A stretch of DNA of 64,000 bases from Eutreptiella sp. 'Long Island Sound 2002' (taxonomy: Eukaryota; Euglenozoa; Euglenophyceae; Eutreptiales; Eutreptiaceae), in assembly GCA_964036045.1 (NCBI GenBank), contig OZ038378.1, forward strand, positions 159,038,576 to 159,102,575, read 5' to 3'. The position numbers were made by a program, and so were the translations under genes. Within the stretch, counting starts at the first letter, position 1; the number at the start of each line of letters is the position of its first letter. Shown piece after piece: positions 1-11,329 of the stretch. The notes beneath the pieces are model-generated. The model did no database searches. It was not told the origin of the DNA and saw only the letters and a list, made by a program, of their open reading frames with translations.

Positions 1-215
1 ATAATAAAGCAATAGCTGTGAATTCAACAACTCCAAATGTCATTTGTATTGTACTTAACAAACAACATTGGTCCCACAAGTGTGGGTGTCAATACATTCA
101 GTACAATAGTGCTCCTTACACTCATCACAACTGCAACGGTGGAGCGCTTCTAGCAACACAACACACACACTTGTGCCTCATCCTCTGCCTCATCTTGCGT
201 GGCGGCCGAGTTGCT

Positions 216-615
216 TTAGGCACTCCAAACATGAGGCGGGACATGCTCCCATGGTCCGTAGGGGGGGGGGGGGTGACGGACTTGCCTCCGGATGCAAAAT
301 TGTGTAAAATGCAACAAAATACGGACTGACTGGTGCAACTCATTGGGGCCGCCACGCCAGATGTCCCTATCCCAATGCCACAGCAGCAAACAGCTGCTCA
401 ATGTGTGCCCTATACCACCCATGCACGTCATTGTAACATTGTTGGCGGGCTGTCAAAGTGCCATTCTTTCTTCCAATGAGAGGCACAATGACATGAATCC
501 GGCCTTTATAAGCACCATCATGGCCCCCAACTTCGAAATCAAAGAAATCACCTCGGGTACGAGAAGGTCCATACTCATCCCAAATCAAAACATCTGCTGA
601 TGTCCCAGGGGCCAA
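216..615 (-). pseudogene. Harbinger/DDE_Tnp_4-type transposase, C-terminal part, frameshifted
   Basis: Read on the minus strand, the protein runs from about 615 to 367, then continues in another frame from about 431 to 216. The first part has 'GGHDGAYKG' followed by 'HVIVPLIG', a 'YN.VH..YR.HIEQLF' stretch and then 'WDRDIWRGG'. This order (second catalytic Asp in a GD.GY-like context, a hydrophobic '..P' segment, then N...R..vE..F with the last acidic residue) is that of DDE_Tnp_4 endonucleases of Harbinger/PIF transposons. The frames join if one base is gained or lost near 370-380, so the copy is dead. The N-terminal half with the first Asp is not recognisable. A second copy lies at 29041-29391. 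The family call rests on motif order, not an alignment score. Confidence 0.55.
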
Positions 616-680
616 GGGGCAAAATCCATATAATGTTGCCCAAAAGAGGGTGGAAATGCTATGTCACCCCTACATTCTTG

Positions 681-872
681 TGGATTGCGAGTCCCTAACC
701 CCAACTCAAGGGGCCACGCAACAAAGCGTGGATTGTGAGTCCCTAACCCCAACTCAAGGGGCCACGCAACAAAGCGTGGATTGTGAGTCCCTAACCCCAA
801 CGCAAGGGGCCATGCAACAAAGCGTGGATTGCGAGTCCCTAACCCCAACTCAAGGGGCCACGCAAGTTATTT
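681..872. repeat. 48-bp minisatellite, 4 copies
   Basis: Four near-identical 48-bp units start at 681, 729, 777 and 825. The period is 16 codons, so the minus strand reads through as a repeated peptide containing 'NPRFVAWPLE'. The array lies directly upstream of the transposase remnant. A related single unit accompanies the second transposase copy near 29270-29320, so it probably belongs to the element. Confidence 0.85.
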
Positions 873-979
873 GGTGTGGCATGTGTTGGATTCCCACAGC
901 CAGTGAATTTACACTCAGGCGGTGAAGACCAGCACCACCCGATGGTGTCTGGTGACCACATGGGGCAAATGTGACCAGG

Positions 980-1000
980 CATTCATTCATTCATTCATTC
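980..1000. repeat. (ATTC)n microsatellite
   Basis: Tandem CATT/ATTC tetranucleotides, about five copies. No coding sequence is recognisable in 880-1470. Confidence 0.8.
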
Positions 1001-1477
1001 CAGCTTAGATTTTGCCTGGCACCAGAGACCACAGCTTTCCCATGTCGCCGGTTGGTTTCAATGGGGGAAGTGTGACTGGCCACATTTTGCCCATGAAAGT
1101 TAGTCGAAGATCAACAGAAGGGGGAATGCAAACACAGTTATTGCCATAAAGGTCACAAGCCTCCAAACATTGGAAACTCTCCAGCTTAATCCTTGAGAGT
1201 GACGTGGTGTGGTGCTTTGTGCCATTTGACTGCAGCCTTTCTGGAGGGTGCCGATAACAGGCGCTGCGTGCTCAATATGTGGAAACTCCCCCTTTTGCGA
1301 TTGGGTATTGCTCCTGACACAATGTATGTACATTATGCTTTACTTTTGGTTGTATTAAAATGATTTTGAATGGATCATTGTGCAAGACATTTGTTAGATG
1401 CATGCGGGTGTGTATGGATTCCAGGCCTCAGACACTGTCCCAGGTGTCCGCAGCAATTTTCGCACTGCACATTGCAG

Positions 1478-1692
1478 GTCTCTCCATCCTTCTACGGACC
1501 CGGAATGGGCTACAATGTATTTGCTGGTGTAGATTGTACAATTCCGTTGGGCAGATCCGACATTTCTACCAATGGTGCAAACGAGGATTGGAGTATATTG
1601 ACGCCCTCTGAGTTGGAGACTGCATCAAGTTGGGAGGCCAAATTTCAGAGCAAGTATGACGTTGTTGGCACGTTCATCCCACCATATAAGAA
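1478..1692 (+). CDS. MAPR-like cytochrome b5-fold heme-binding protein, internal exon
   Basis: Translation from 1478 gives 'SFYGPGMGYNVFAGVDC', then 'LTPSELETASSWEAKF' and 'KYDVVGTF'. This is the second half of the cytochrome b5-like domain of membrane-associated progesterone receptor (MAPR)/neudesin proteins, which bind heme and act mainly at the ER or are secreted. The hallmarks are YGPG..Y.vFAG.D, the L...EL..L..W...F..KY.vvG segment, and spacing typical of the family. An acceptor (ttgcag) ends at 1477, and a near-perfect donor GTAAGT starts at 1693, just before an in-frame stop at 1694-1696, so the exon probably continues in a downstream exon. The exon for the first half of the domain was not found upstream within the window. 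Both splice sites fit a functional gene. Confidence 0.75.
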
Positions 1693-1696
1693 GTAA

Positions 1697-3136
1697 GTAT
1701 CTTCCTTCCGGCCTGTGTTTTAACGTCCGAACCCTCTTCCCACTGTCCACTCTCAGGGGTGGAGAAAACCAAGCTTAGCAGTGAACTGAATATTCGTGGC
1801 ACGCATGTCGCTGCAAGGGGGGTGGTGAATGAGTGATCCTGGTGCCTGAGGCAACAAAGGGTGCAATATGTGGCACAATAGGTGCACCAGGGCAAAGTTT
1901 TTCCACGCATTCTGCAAATGCAAAGGTACTTCTTGTCTGTCCAGACAATGAAGTGGCTGTACAATGCAAAAGGGACTTTTTGTTTGCTAATGGCATTTCA
2001 TGTGTGCATTGGCAACCTGCATACATTTTTTTCCTGTTATATAACTGAAGTACACCAGGTACACTCTTTAGAGTGCACCAGTATGTTACAGCTACACACT
2101 ATAAATTTCTTCCGAACGTATCCCAGGATGGGGCGAAGCTGCCAGAGACAACGAATAAACGGAGTATGCACAGTTGGTTGAGCCATTGAAGAGAGGGAGG
2201 GCTTTGGAAGAAGGTCACGGCATTCATGAAATTGAAAGCAAGCAAGGAAGGCAAGCAACCGGATACAAGGGAGCAGTCAACACTTGGAAACCCCCAAAGA
2301 GCTTTGAATTGCACAAAGCCAAACACATCAACAAATATACGGCATGAAATCACAACAATACTTCCGTGGCTATTGCACAAGTTCCCAATGTTGAGGCAGT
2401 CCACGACATGATCAAGATGCTTTTTTTGGGGGGGGGGGGTATGTGATACAGTTGGAACAATTTCCACAGTAGAGGTTTGGCAGGATATTTCTGGACGTGG
2501 AATACCCAAGGTGTTTTGATTTCGACACAGCCAAAGACTCAAACAAACATTTCTATCCTTCTGCTTTTGCAGAAGTTGCCAATCTCTATTTTGCGTTCCT
2601 ATTGGCACAGTTAGTGTCCCAAAAATGGTTTTGATTTGAAATTTGGTTGGTATTGATTTGTGTTTCTCAATTTTCGAGCATTAACCCTTGTTATATTGCG
2701 TGGAACAAATGCTTTATGCTTTTGTACATTTTTGCATTCCAGACTTCTTCTTCAGCAGGAGGCACACATGCAAGCAAAACCACGATCTTTATATTGGGGG
2801 AATGACATTTTGTATCTTTGTCTTAAGGGAGTGGCAGTTTCCCGCCCAACAGCCCATGATAAAAGCGGCCTAACCAAGGGCAGACCATGTTTGGCGAGCC
2901 AAAGTTCAACCAAAGGACAGCAGCATTAAGTATTATAGGTCAGGGTGCAAAGCAGCTCCCGACAAAAGTTGCAAGAAAAAATCGGTGTAGTGAGCACAAC
3001 CCTAAGGATTGGCAAAGAAAAGATGGAAAAAGGATTATAGGGACGCGTACCATAGACGTTATAAAAGGAATGGGATAAGTGTTGGAAAATGGGGAAAAGA
3101 GGCCAGGGGGGCAGCGGGGCTGATGAAGGTGGTCCT
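1697..3136. other. Non-coding stretch downstream of the MAPR exon
   Basis: No protein family is recognisable on either strand. It holds a poly-G run (about 2430-2438) and AT-rich intron-like sequence. Further MAPR exons could lie here but none can be identified by similarity. Confidence 0.5.
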
Positions 3137-3275
3137 GGGCATAAAACCACGCCCCAATGGGGAATAAAACCACCCCGGGTGGTTTTATTCCCATTTTTCA
3201 GGGCAATAAAACCACCCCGGGGTGGTTTTATGCCACCAAAGCAACAAATGACACAACACAACAAACAAAAGCAGT
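3137..3275 (-). repeat. Palindromic 'ATAAAACCACCC' repeat, copy 1
   Basis: Begins with GGGCATAAAACCAC and ends near 3236 with GTGGTTTTATGCC. Internal copies of the motif occur in both orientations, so the single strand can fold into nested hairpins. The roughly 40 bp after 3218, reading through CACCAAAGCAACAAATGACAC, is the reverse complement of the left flank of the copy at 9.5 kb. The two copies are therefore one family in opposite orientations. Confidence 0.8.
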
Positions 3276-3333
3276 ATAAGCGACCCCATGGACGGGGGCC
3301 CATAAGAGACCCCGAAGGCCGCCACGAACATTT

Positions 3334-3579
3334 GTGCGGAAGATTTTGACAAGCGGGCATGCAGCGATTCAGAAGCCGTGCCAACCGCCAACAACGGATG
3401 CCATAACCCTCGCGGCCTTTGCGGACACAAAGCTTTCAGCCTTGCTCAAGTTGGCAAATACCACCCCGCTAGACGGCCACGTAAAAACACTCCTCCACCA
3501 CCTCCTACAAGACCAAGGCGACTACATCTTTCCCCAAGAGTTTGGCCTCCCCGCCAACTTATGGCAGCCTTCACCCTAG
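3334..3579 (+). other. Unrecognised 81-codon ORF, possible gene fragment
   Basis: An open frame with fairly even amino-acid composition, including 'LLHHLLQDQGDYIFPQEFGL', ends in a stop at 3577-3579. The downstream DNA to about 3960 stays coding-like but broken. I recognise no domain and see no convincing splice sites. It may be a fragment of a mobile-element protein. From 3960 to 4450 I see nothing. Confidence 0.25.
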
Positions 3580-4450
3580 GCCGACAAATCCACAATGGCG
3601 TCATGGACACCTAGATTTGGCACTGGAACACCAACAAACCACACATAGACGCTGACAGGGTCTAGGTCTTGGCCCTCACCCGGATCACGACCCCAACCCC
3701 CCGTCACCTCCCAAAAAAAAGGCAGGGCAGAGTGCGCATTCCTTTGGCCTCGGTCCCGACACGCCTCAATGTCCCACCAACCGACGACCTGCATAACTGA
3801 GAAAAGACCACCTTCCGGGACGCAACGCCATCTTCCACAACCAGAGCATTGAAACCTCGGTAGCACCAGGGCCAACGTCAAAGCCTACGGCGAACAACTA
3901 CGCACGCCCCGTCCTCTTTGTCCTCATTGAGGCGGGCTATTTCTAGCCTAGGCCATACCCCATCCACAGCAGCAATGACGAGAGTGCAAGAGTGCCGTGT
4001 GGTGAGGTCCCTGCTAACCGCCCAAAAGGGCATGGCACCGTTGTCACTACACGGCCAATGCGGTAATGGCGGTGAATGCCTCTACCTGCTACCCGCCATC
4101 CTAGTGGATGGCCCACGTGGTTTGCTACATGTTGGTGGATGGCCAGTGGCTCCGAAGGCAACTGAGGTTGTATGTGATGTGTCACTGAGACTGAGGTTGT
4201 ATCTAATTGGGCGCTGTGGTTGAGCTGGGTTGGGCCTGTGATGCCAGATCATCCCTCTAGATTCTACTTCATGTTGCCATTGAGAGCACAAAGTAAATCG
4301 CGTTTACCTCTCTGTAGGAGGTCTAAACATGCACACCAAAATAAACAGAACTCCAAGTCGGGTAACTTTTCTTGGGTTTTGTCAATTGTTAGTCACCGTT
4401 CTTGGGATCGTCAATTGTTAAACGCACTAAAGGCATGCTCATCGGGCCTT

Positions 4451-5344
4451 ACATAAAACAGCTGCAAAACTCAAAATGAACATGATTTTACACCCATCTT
4501 CATCGTGCATTAAAGTACATTGTTTATATCCGCGTCATACTCGCGCACTTTCTCCGGTTGCCACTGGCATCTGCACACCTGCACCACCATTCTAAGCCCA
4601 TTGCACACGTGCTGCCGTGGTTAGAAAGTCTGTAGGAGTACATTGCCAGCACACTAACATTTCTAGTATGCCACAATGAATCAAAAGGGTAATCCGTTCC
4701 CTAATTTAGCATATAAAATGTTCTGCTAGGCTCAAGTGCACTGTTCACCCCACGTGGGCGGTGGGTTGTGCTAGCCTTTTCCAAAACCAGAGAAAAAACA
4801 AAGTTTTTGCCGAACAACTAAATAAGCTTGCATTGTGTCACTGTTGCACCTCACACCCTACTTGTATGCCCATGTAGTGGGTTGTGCTAACATTTTTTTT
4901 TGACACTAAAAAGACACTTCACGGTAAAAACTAACAAGGCAGTGCTACTTATGCACACCTACAAACAAGGCTGTCACAAGCCATACAGAAAAAAAATACA
5001 ATCAATTTCTAAAATGAACAAAAACACAAGCAGGTTAGGAAGCAAAGGAGACAGATTTTTGTAAACGTTGTTTTCTTCATCTCAATGCATAAGCCCGCTT
5101 AGTCATATATAGTAAGCCGTCACCTGTGCAACTGAGTGTGAAGTTACTTCTCTCTTTGTTGCTATGCTCTCAAGCTGGTCCTCAAGCTTGCCTATGACAC
5201 AAAAAACAGAACAGTGAGCAAACAAACACGGCAAACGAACACACTGAAGGCATCTTGACTGAGGATCACATAAAACAGCTGCAAAACTCAAAATCAACAT
5301 GATTCCATACCGATTTTCATCATGCAACAAAATACAACATTTAT
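4451..5344 (+). repeat. Pair of about 76-bp dispersed direct repeats, 817 bp apart
   Basis: The segment starting ACATAAAACAGCTGCAAAAC at 4451-4526 recurs at 5268-5344 with scattered substitutions. The intervening AT-rich DNA shows no coding sequence. The pair could be solo ends of an LTR-like or other element, or two insertions of one short repeat. Confidence 0.65.
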
Positions 5345-5475
5345 CCCTACACTGCAATGGCGCATCCTATATCTCCAGTCGCGACTAGCATGTTAGTCGG
5401 CCGGTGGCATGGTTCAATGAAGGTTCGGAACCGGTTTTACCAATTAATCGGAAAAACCGGTTATCAACAATAATC

Positions 5476-5700
5476 GGAGGTTTTTTTCAAAGCAATCGGC
5501 ACAACCGGTTATTTTGAAAACTAATTTAAACCAATTAATCGGAATGGTTCCAAATTTTTTGGGCTCTCTTCGGCGGTGCATTTTGTCCCATTTTTGTCCT
5601 AAACAGAGGTTTTGGTAGCAATAAACGATGGCCGATGGTGACCTACAACTTTTCACATACTTTTGATCACGGTGCTCCGACTTGTGTGGCCTCTCTTCTG
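5476..5700 (+). repeat. Dispersed repeat, copy A (paralogous to 8482-8680)
   Basis: AT-rich sequence with 'TCGG.AA.CCGGTT' motifs. It aligns over about 200 bp with 8482-8680 through shared blocks: GGTTTTTTT, an ACTAATTTAA core, 'ATCGGAATRGTT', 'TTTGGTAGCAA', 'GGTCTCTTTT'-like. It abuts the broken 3' end of the Gag remnant and supplies the last ~100 codons of that open frame, so those codons are not Gag. Confidence 0.6.
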
Positions 5701-5739
5701 CCGTTGGCAAGATTTTGGTTAATAAAGGGCAAATAATCG

Positions 5740-7136
5740 GGAAAACCGGCTTGACCTGCTTCTCCAGGTACTTGGTCTTGCAGCACTGCAGGAGCAGATC
5801 GCACCTGACTCGCCCACTAGCATGGGTTTGGCCGGTCATTCGGAGGAACCGGCAGAAGTTCACAGCGAACTCGCTGAGATCCTTGCCTGTGAACTCAGGC
5901 AAGTTCACCACAATTTTGGAGGTGGCGATTGCCTTAGCCTCCTGAGACCTGCGTCCCTCAGGACGCTTGGTCTTCCTCGTCCTCTTCTTCTTCCGCCCGC
6001 TCGGGTTCTCGGGGTCCTCAGGGCCGTCGTCCTCCGAGGACGAAGCAGAAGTCATGGACGGCGGCTCATCGTCAGAGGGGTCTCCGCCTAGGTCACTAGA
6101 GCCGTAGGGCTCCACATCAACCATTGCCCTCAGGGTTGTCAGCCCCAGCCGGTCCCGCTCGGCTCTCGTGGGATTCTCCACATGGCTGTAGGGAGGCTGG
6201 GCCGTTCTCGGTATGAAAGGGCTTCTCGGTATCACAGCAGGGGTCGGCATCGGTGGGCTCCTTAGGCTTCCCAGGGTGGTTGTCAACCCCACCACCAGGT
6301 GGTTGGCTTGTACTTGGAGAGTCGAAATTCCCGCCATGGTAGGTGACGATTGGGGAGGAATCAGGGGCTCCAGTTTAGCCCTAATCTCTTGAGTGAGATC
6401 ACCAACAAGTTCAGAGGTGGCTCCTCGGAGGGCCTCTTTAATCTCCGACCGCGTCAGGGACCTGTTGGAGGATCTCCCCGATCCTCTACTCCTGCTCCCG
6501 CATGACTCAGGGCCTCTCCTCAGCCCACTCAAGGTTGCATACCCATGAAACATCCACATATGCTCCCGTAGCAGGTAGAGGATGGTGATAGTCAGCCGCT
6601 TACTCGCGCAGCGCAGAACTGGAGGCCACCGGCTCACTGGTAGTAGTTGCCTCTGGAAACGCAGTGGTGGCTGGGTCCACACCATAGGCAGGGTAGGTAG
6701 GCATGCTAGTAAAGCCTTTGCCCTCAGCCATAGGCGGGTTGGTTATGGGTGTGGATGTTGCAACAGCTGGTTTTGGAGTTGGGAGTGTGGTGGTTGTAAG
6801 AGAGGGTAATGCGTGGAGGCCAGAGGCGCTTGGTGCGCCCTCGAAGGTTGACTCGCTCGTCGGGTCGTGCCCATGGTCCACTCCTTCGCCTGCCATGCTT
6901 TCTCTTGCATCCGTCTCTCTCTCCCTCTTTCTCTTCACAGGGTTGGTGTTCACCTCCTCGACTCAGAGGGCCCTGAAGGCCCATTGCAGTCCCTCCAGCG
7001 AGTCATCAACTACGTCCACCGGCCCATGTAAGGGCACAGAAGGTACAGCGTCAGGTCCAGGTCCAGGCACTACAGGCGCTAGCATTGCTGGTGTCTCAGG
7101 CACCGTCTTCACGTCGGTGTCCTCCTTCGTGTCCAT
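5740..7136 (-). pseudogene. Retrotransposon Gag-like protein, broken
   Basis: The first ATG is at 7136. The frame runs through a Pro/Thr-rich, basic N-terminal region (KRKRERE) with one in-frame TGA at 6963-6965, shifts frame near 6560-6600, and continues through an Arg/Ser-rich and acidic linker. It ends in a capsid-like block: 'IVVNLPEFTGKDLSEFAVNF', then 'RFLRMTGQTHASG' and 'LLLQCC..KYLEK'. The P.F.G..L.eF...f..fl pattern is that of retrotransposon Gag capsid N-terminal domains. Similarity stops near 5740, where a dispersed repeat takes over. No protease, RT or integrase follows, so this is an isolated dead fragment. Confidence 0.6.
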
Positions 7137-7661
7137 ACTTCTTCTCGCCCTTCTTGCTTAGGACAGTCTTCGGCGCGCTGGGTGTACGGCACGGGGTTGC
7201 TGCCGGCACGCAGAGACTGTCTGCCTCTTGCTACCAGAAAGTTTTATAGTGTTTTCAGCACTGTGTTTTTGATGTACTTCTCTTGCTGCTTGCTGCTGGT
7301 GATGGGATCCTGCTGCTTGTTTTTGATATTGAAAATGTTTTGGTGATATAAAACCAATCAAGTGCAACCCAAACCAAAGTAGTATGCAAGTAGAAGGTAA
7401 ACAGGATAACAAAAAAGGGGGCGAAAAAAATAGACACTCAGAAAGATATCAACAATAGACCACAGCAACAAACATTCAATGCAACTCAGGTTGAAATATT
7501 TTACATGATTGAGAAAAACTGACTGGAAAACTGCCCCAAGGGCTCACACTCTCCATAGTGCCATCTAGAGATGTGCACTCTTTGTTTTTGGGTCCCATAG
7601 GTGCTGAGGTGGCATGGCTTGTGGCGCTGAGGTCACTGCCATGTCACATGGGAACTTCCTA

Positions 7662-7749
7662 CTTAGCTAGGCTGACTAGGTATTGAACCCAGGACCTCTC
7701 AAAAAGAGGTATCCCAGCCCCTAGGATGCATACCACTAGGATAGCTAAG
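7662..7749 (-). repeat. tRNA-Lys(UUU)-like sequence, probable SINE head or tRNA pseudogene
   Basis: On the minus strand the ends CTTAGCTA and TAGCTAAG pair perfectly. Inside is a 5-bp stem ACCTC/GAGGT closing a 7-nt loop TTTTTGA, which would place anticodon UUU. A T-arm follows with B-box-like GGTTCAATACC. The D-arm is poor, and six extra bases separate the T-arm from the 3' acceptor strand, so this is unlikely to be a working tRNA. Confidence 0.45.
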
Positions 7750-8481
7750 AATTCATGAGAAAACATAGATAAATTCATAGGCTCTGCCTCAGTATATCAG
7801 TGCCTTAGTCAACTCAGGAAAAGATGTTTTAGTGCACATTGCTTGGGGATGAAGGGGTCCACACAACATCCTGATTTAGTGTTTGGTTCCATAGGTCAAA
7901 ATGTGTTATCACCCATTTTGGTTAGGCCAATACTAAGATAAAAATGCAAGAGTGCTTAGAGCACCTCTAATACAACTAAAGTATACCCTAAAGCATTGGA
8001 AAAGCACTTTTTCTTACTACATCGCCTAACTTCATCACTAGCATGGTCCCATGAACGGCAGTGCGTGCTACCAAAGTAGAGCACCCAATTCTCCGCAAAA
8101 TCCGGCATCGCCGCAACGTGCCAACGATGGCAACCTGCAATGTAATGACCCATCCCCCCCTATGAAGAAGAGAAGGGTAACCCAACCCAGACATGAACTT
8201 AACCCGGCGAACACATCTACAATATGGTGAAGTCTGCAAAGTAGGTACCCGGGTGCCCAGGGGCCCCGCCCCCTTAACCTCCTTCACAGCTGCGGACGGC
8301 CCCGATACCCGAATAACCTATACAATGGGAACATTATCACCCGACTTAGCGCGCACCCAGGCCTTAGTGAGTAGGAGCTTGGAAACCCTGATCATGAGGA
8401 TGTAGGGTTCGAAACAGGTTTTATTAGTGAAAGAGGAAAAGCAATTGTCGGCAGATGTTGGGGTTGGTCGAAAAAAAATGG

Positions 8482-8680
8482 GCACGGCGGTTTTTTTGTA
8501 AAGAAAAAAACAAAAACTAATTTAACCACTTCATCGGAATAGTTGTAAAATGTTGAGAGTCTATGCAATAATACATTGTGCCCGAAATTTGTATTCAAAA
8601 TGGGCTTTGGTAGCAAAAACTGATGAAGGATGGTGAAATACATCTTTGCATGTGTCCCAACTCCTATGGTCTCTTTTATG
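8482..8680 (+). repeat. Dispersed repeat, copy B (paralogous to 5476-5700)
   Basis: Diverged second copy, in the same orientation, of the AT-rich repeat described at 5.5 kb. No reading frame is shared between copies, so it is probably non-coding. Confidence 0.6.
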
Positions 8681-8818
8681 ATGCATCCCCAAAAAATTGA
8701 AATATGAAAGGCAATTCATCGGGAAGACTGGGTATTTCGAAAACGATTATTCAGCAAAACCGTTGTTTTTTGTACCAATGATTGTTAAAACCCGGTTGTT
8801 ATCAAAACTAGTAGGTTC

Positions 8819-9140
8819 CAAACCCTAAGTGGATGGCCCATGGTGGCCTCGGGGGACCCGGGGCTTGGGTATAAAACCACCCCCAAATTGGGGATAAAAC
8901 CACCCCCAACCCCCTTTTTGGCCATTTTTGACCATTGGAGTGGCCTTATGCCACCTAGGGGTGGTTTTATCCCCCTTTTTGAAGGGTTGGTTTTATCCCC
9001 TCAAAGGGGTGGGTTTATCCCCCCATTGGGTCATTTTGGCGGGGGGGGTATCACCCCTTTGGGGTGGTCTTATCCCCCCCTTTTGGTGATCTTATCCCCC
9101 CATTGGGCGGGGGGGGGGGGGGGGGGCGGGGTTGTCCCCC
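8819..9140. repeat. Palindromic 'ATAAAACCACCC' repeat, copy 2, with long G run
   Basis: Tandem and inverted versions of 'GGTGGTTTTATCCCC' fill about 280 bp. A G/C homopolymer tract around 9108-9127 follows. The same motif builds the repeats at 3.1 and 9.5 kb. Confidence 0.75.
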
Positions 9141-9490
9141 TTTAAGTAGTATGGCCCATCTCTATGTTGACCTAGAACCACAGTACTGAAAAGCAAGTTG
9201 CCTTAGGTCTACATGTTGTGTTTTAAAGAGAACACCCTTGGGATGGGGGCGGGTGCCTCCCCCATTCCATTTCAGGTATACAAGTTGGGAAGGTGATGGA
9301 GGGTAAAAGAACGACATATGGTTTTGCACTCGGTGTTTTGCTTCACATTGCTCTTCGTTATGTGTTATAGGATGTGCGACCTGGCTGGGGACAATTTTAC
9401 AAATAGGGTCTGAGATGGGATTGCTATTCATCCAGTTCGACTTGCCTTGCTTTTGTGGCAGCATTGCTCAAACTGCTTTCGTTTTCTATG

Positions 9491-9705
9491 TTGTGTCATT
9501 TGTTGCTTTGGGGGCATAAAACCACCCTAGGGTGGTTTTATCACCCCAAAGGGGGTGGTTTCATTCCCCAAAATGGGTGGTTGTATCCCCCCTAACGGGT
9601 GGTTTGTCCCCCAAAATTGATGGTTTTATTCCCCTTAAAAGTGGGCATAAAACCACCCAGGGTGGTTTTATCCCCCATTTGGGGGTGGTCTTATGCCCGG
9701 GCCCA
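9491..9705 (+). repeat. Palindromic 'ATAAAACCACCC' repeat, copy 3
   Basis: Starts with a roughly 40-bp flank, 'TTGTGTCATTTGTTGCTTTG', then GGGGCATAAAACCACCC, several direct GGTGGTTTTATCCCC variants, and ends near 9700 with GGTCTTATGCCC. Its flank matches copy 1 in inverse orientation. Confidence 0.8.
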
Positions 9706-9971
9706 CTCTTTGACCTACCCGACCCTAGCATTGGATCTATGGGTGGACCACCACCAGAATTGTCGGACGGACCCTCACCAGCCCTAGTTCCAAACCCCTC
9801 TGCAAGTGGGTCACGGTCGTCGAAACGGCATCAGCCGGATCATGGACCATGCCGGGTCAACTCAGCCGCGTCACCCGGGTCTTGAACGGCATGGCGGATG
9901 GACTAAGCCGCGTCGCCCACATCTTGGACCATCTTTTTCCACTCCGGCGGCCCGCAACCTGCCACCGGCTA

Positions 9972-10680
9972 TCACTTGCTATACAATTTGGAGACTTCTT
10001 CACAGAGAGATGCCCAAAAAGAATTAATATTCCATATGAAATTGCTTTCCTGTATCAGCATCTTATAATCCAAAAAATGCGGTTTATTCCCACGCCACAA
10101 ATCGTGCATCCCATCCCCACCAAACAATACAGTTACAACATAGCTATGGAGCTGTTGAAAGCGCACTGTGCTCATAAAAAACAAACATTTCAAAGCAATG
10201 TACACCCTGTTTGGAGGTAGGTAGCGACGCGTTGGCCGAAAAGAATGTGGCATGCAACAACATTCTCCTCCAATCCCAAAACCTAACCCTGTTAAGGAGT
10301 ATGGGGGCGTTGGCACCAGGTAGTAGTGTTTTCTATCTCCGAAGCACTACGAGCGAGCGTGTGCTGGCCACCATTGTGGGCACGTCATCAAAACTGGACT
10401 GTGTGGCAATCCAATGTGAACAGTCTGGCCATTCCCTGGTCTGACGTTGCACTGCGCGCACCGCGCGTTCAACACCCTCAATGCTTCCAAATCTGTTTGT
10501 TGGAATGTCAGCCAGCCTGTCCAGGGGTGTAACAAAACCTTTACACTGCATGCATGCATGCCATTCGCTTGGGACATATTGTATTACTGGAGTTTCATGC
10601 ACCCCACGCATCTTCACTGAATGCTGTTTGGTTGAGAATACAGAATGCCTGTGGCCCTGGTCCCACACCCACATACCCAC
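9972..10680 (-). pseudogene. Unrecognised coding-like minus-strand region, frameshifted
   Basis: Two minus-strand open frames (10680-10333 and 10316-9972) have protein-like composition, e.g. 'VIQYVPSEWHACMQCKG' in the first and 'FGGDGMHDLWRGNKPHFLDY' in the second. They sit end to end with a stop between and look like one broken protein, probably from a mobile element. I cannot name a family. Confidence 0.35.
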
Positions 10681-10950
10681 AGGCAGTCAATGAACAAACA
10701 CACAACCACTCACTGTACAACACAACATGTGTTCAGCAGCATTGGCTACAGAGAATGAAACACAAGCAAAATACTGAACCTTGGAAAGCATATCCTGAAC
10801 ATGGTGGTATTGGGACTCCACTCCTTGCCATGAGCCACAGCAACATTAACCCATGTACGTCCTGCCCATATTCCCTTGTCTGGGAGAAACCATTAAACTG
10901 GTGCAGATAATTTCCAGCATTCAACCCCAACAGTACAAGGCGCACAACCC

Positions 10951-11329
10951 TGCATAAAACAATATGGGAAGGAAATCATATTAAGGAGCAATAGTCCATG
11001 GGGCTTCTACCCATTCCAGCCCCCAAACTCACCCTGACTACTTTCCGGCACACCGCAACCCTGGAGCTCCCCCCACGCGGCCCTACCGGTTGCTCCGACC
11101 TGCCAAGCAGGCGGCCCCGCCTCCACCTGATGTAGCTGCAGTGGGCTCGAGTCACCAAGCGGCACTGCCGGCGGGGCGAGCGGCAGCGCCCGGCGATTTG
11201 TCTCAGCGCGTAGATGCGCTAACTCCCCCGGATGCACCTCTAGGATGGGCTCCGCCGTCGCCGTCGTCACCCCCGGTGCAGATGGAATACACCTCGGAGG
11301 AAGGGCCCTCTGCATAAAACAATATGGGA
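10951..11329. mobile_element. GC-rich segment bracketed by 19-bp perfect direct repeats
   Basis: TGCATAAAACAATATGGGA occurs at 10951-10969 and again at 11311-11329. Between them lie about 340 bp whose GC content is clearly higher than both flanks. The inner + strand has a short Pro/Ala-rich open frame (11090-11317). The arrangement fits an insertion with a 19-bp target duplication, but no poly(A), TIR or transposase is visible. Confidence 0.5.
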
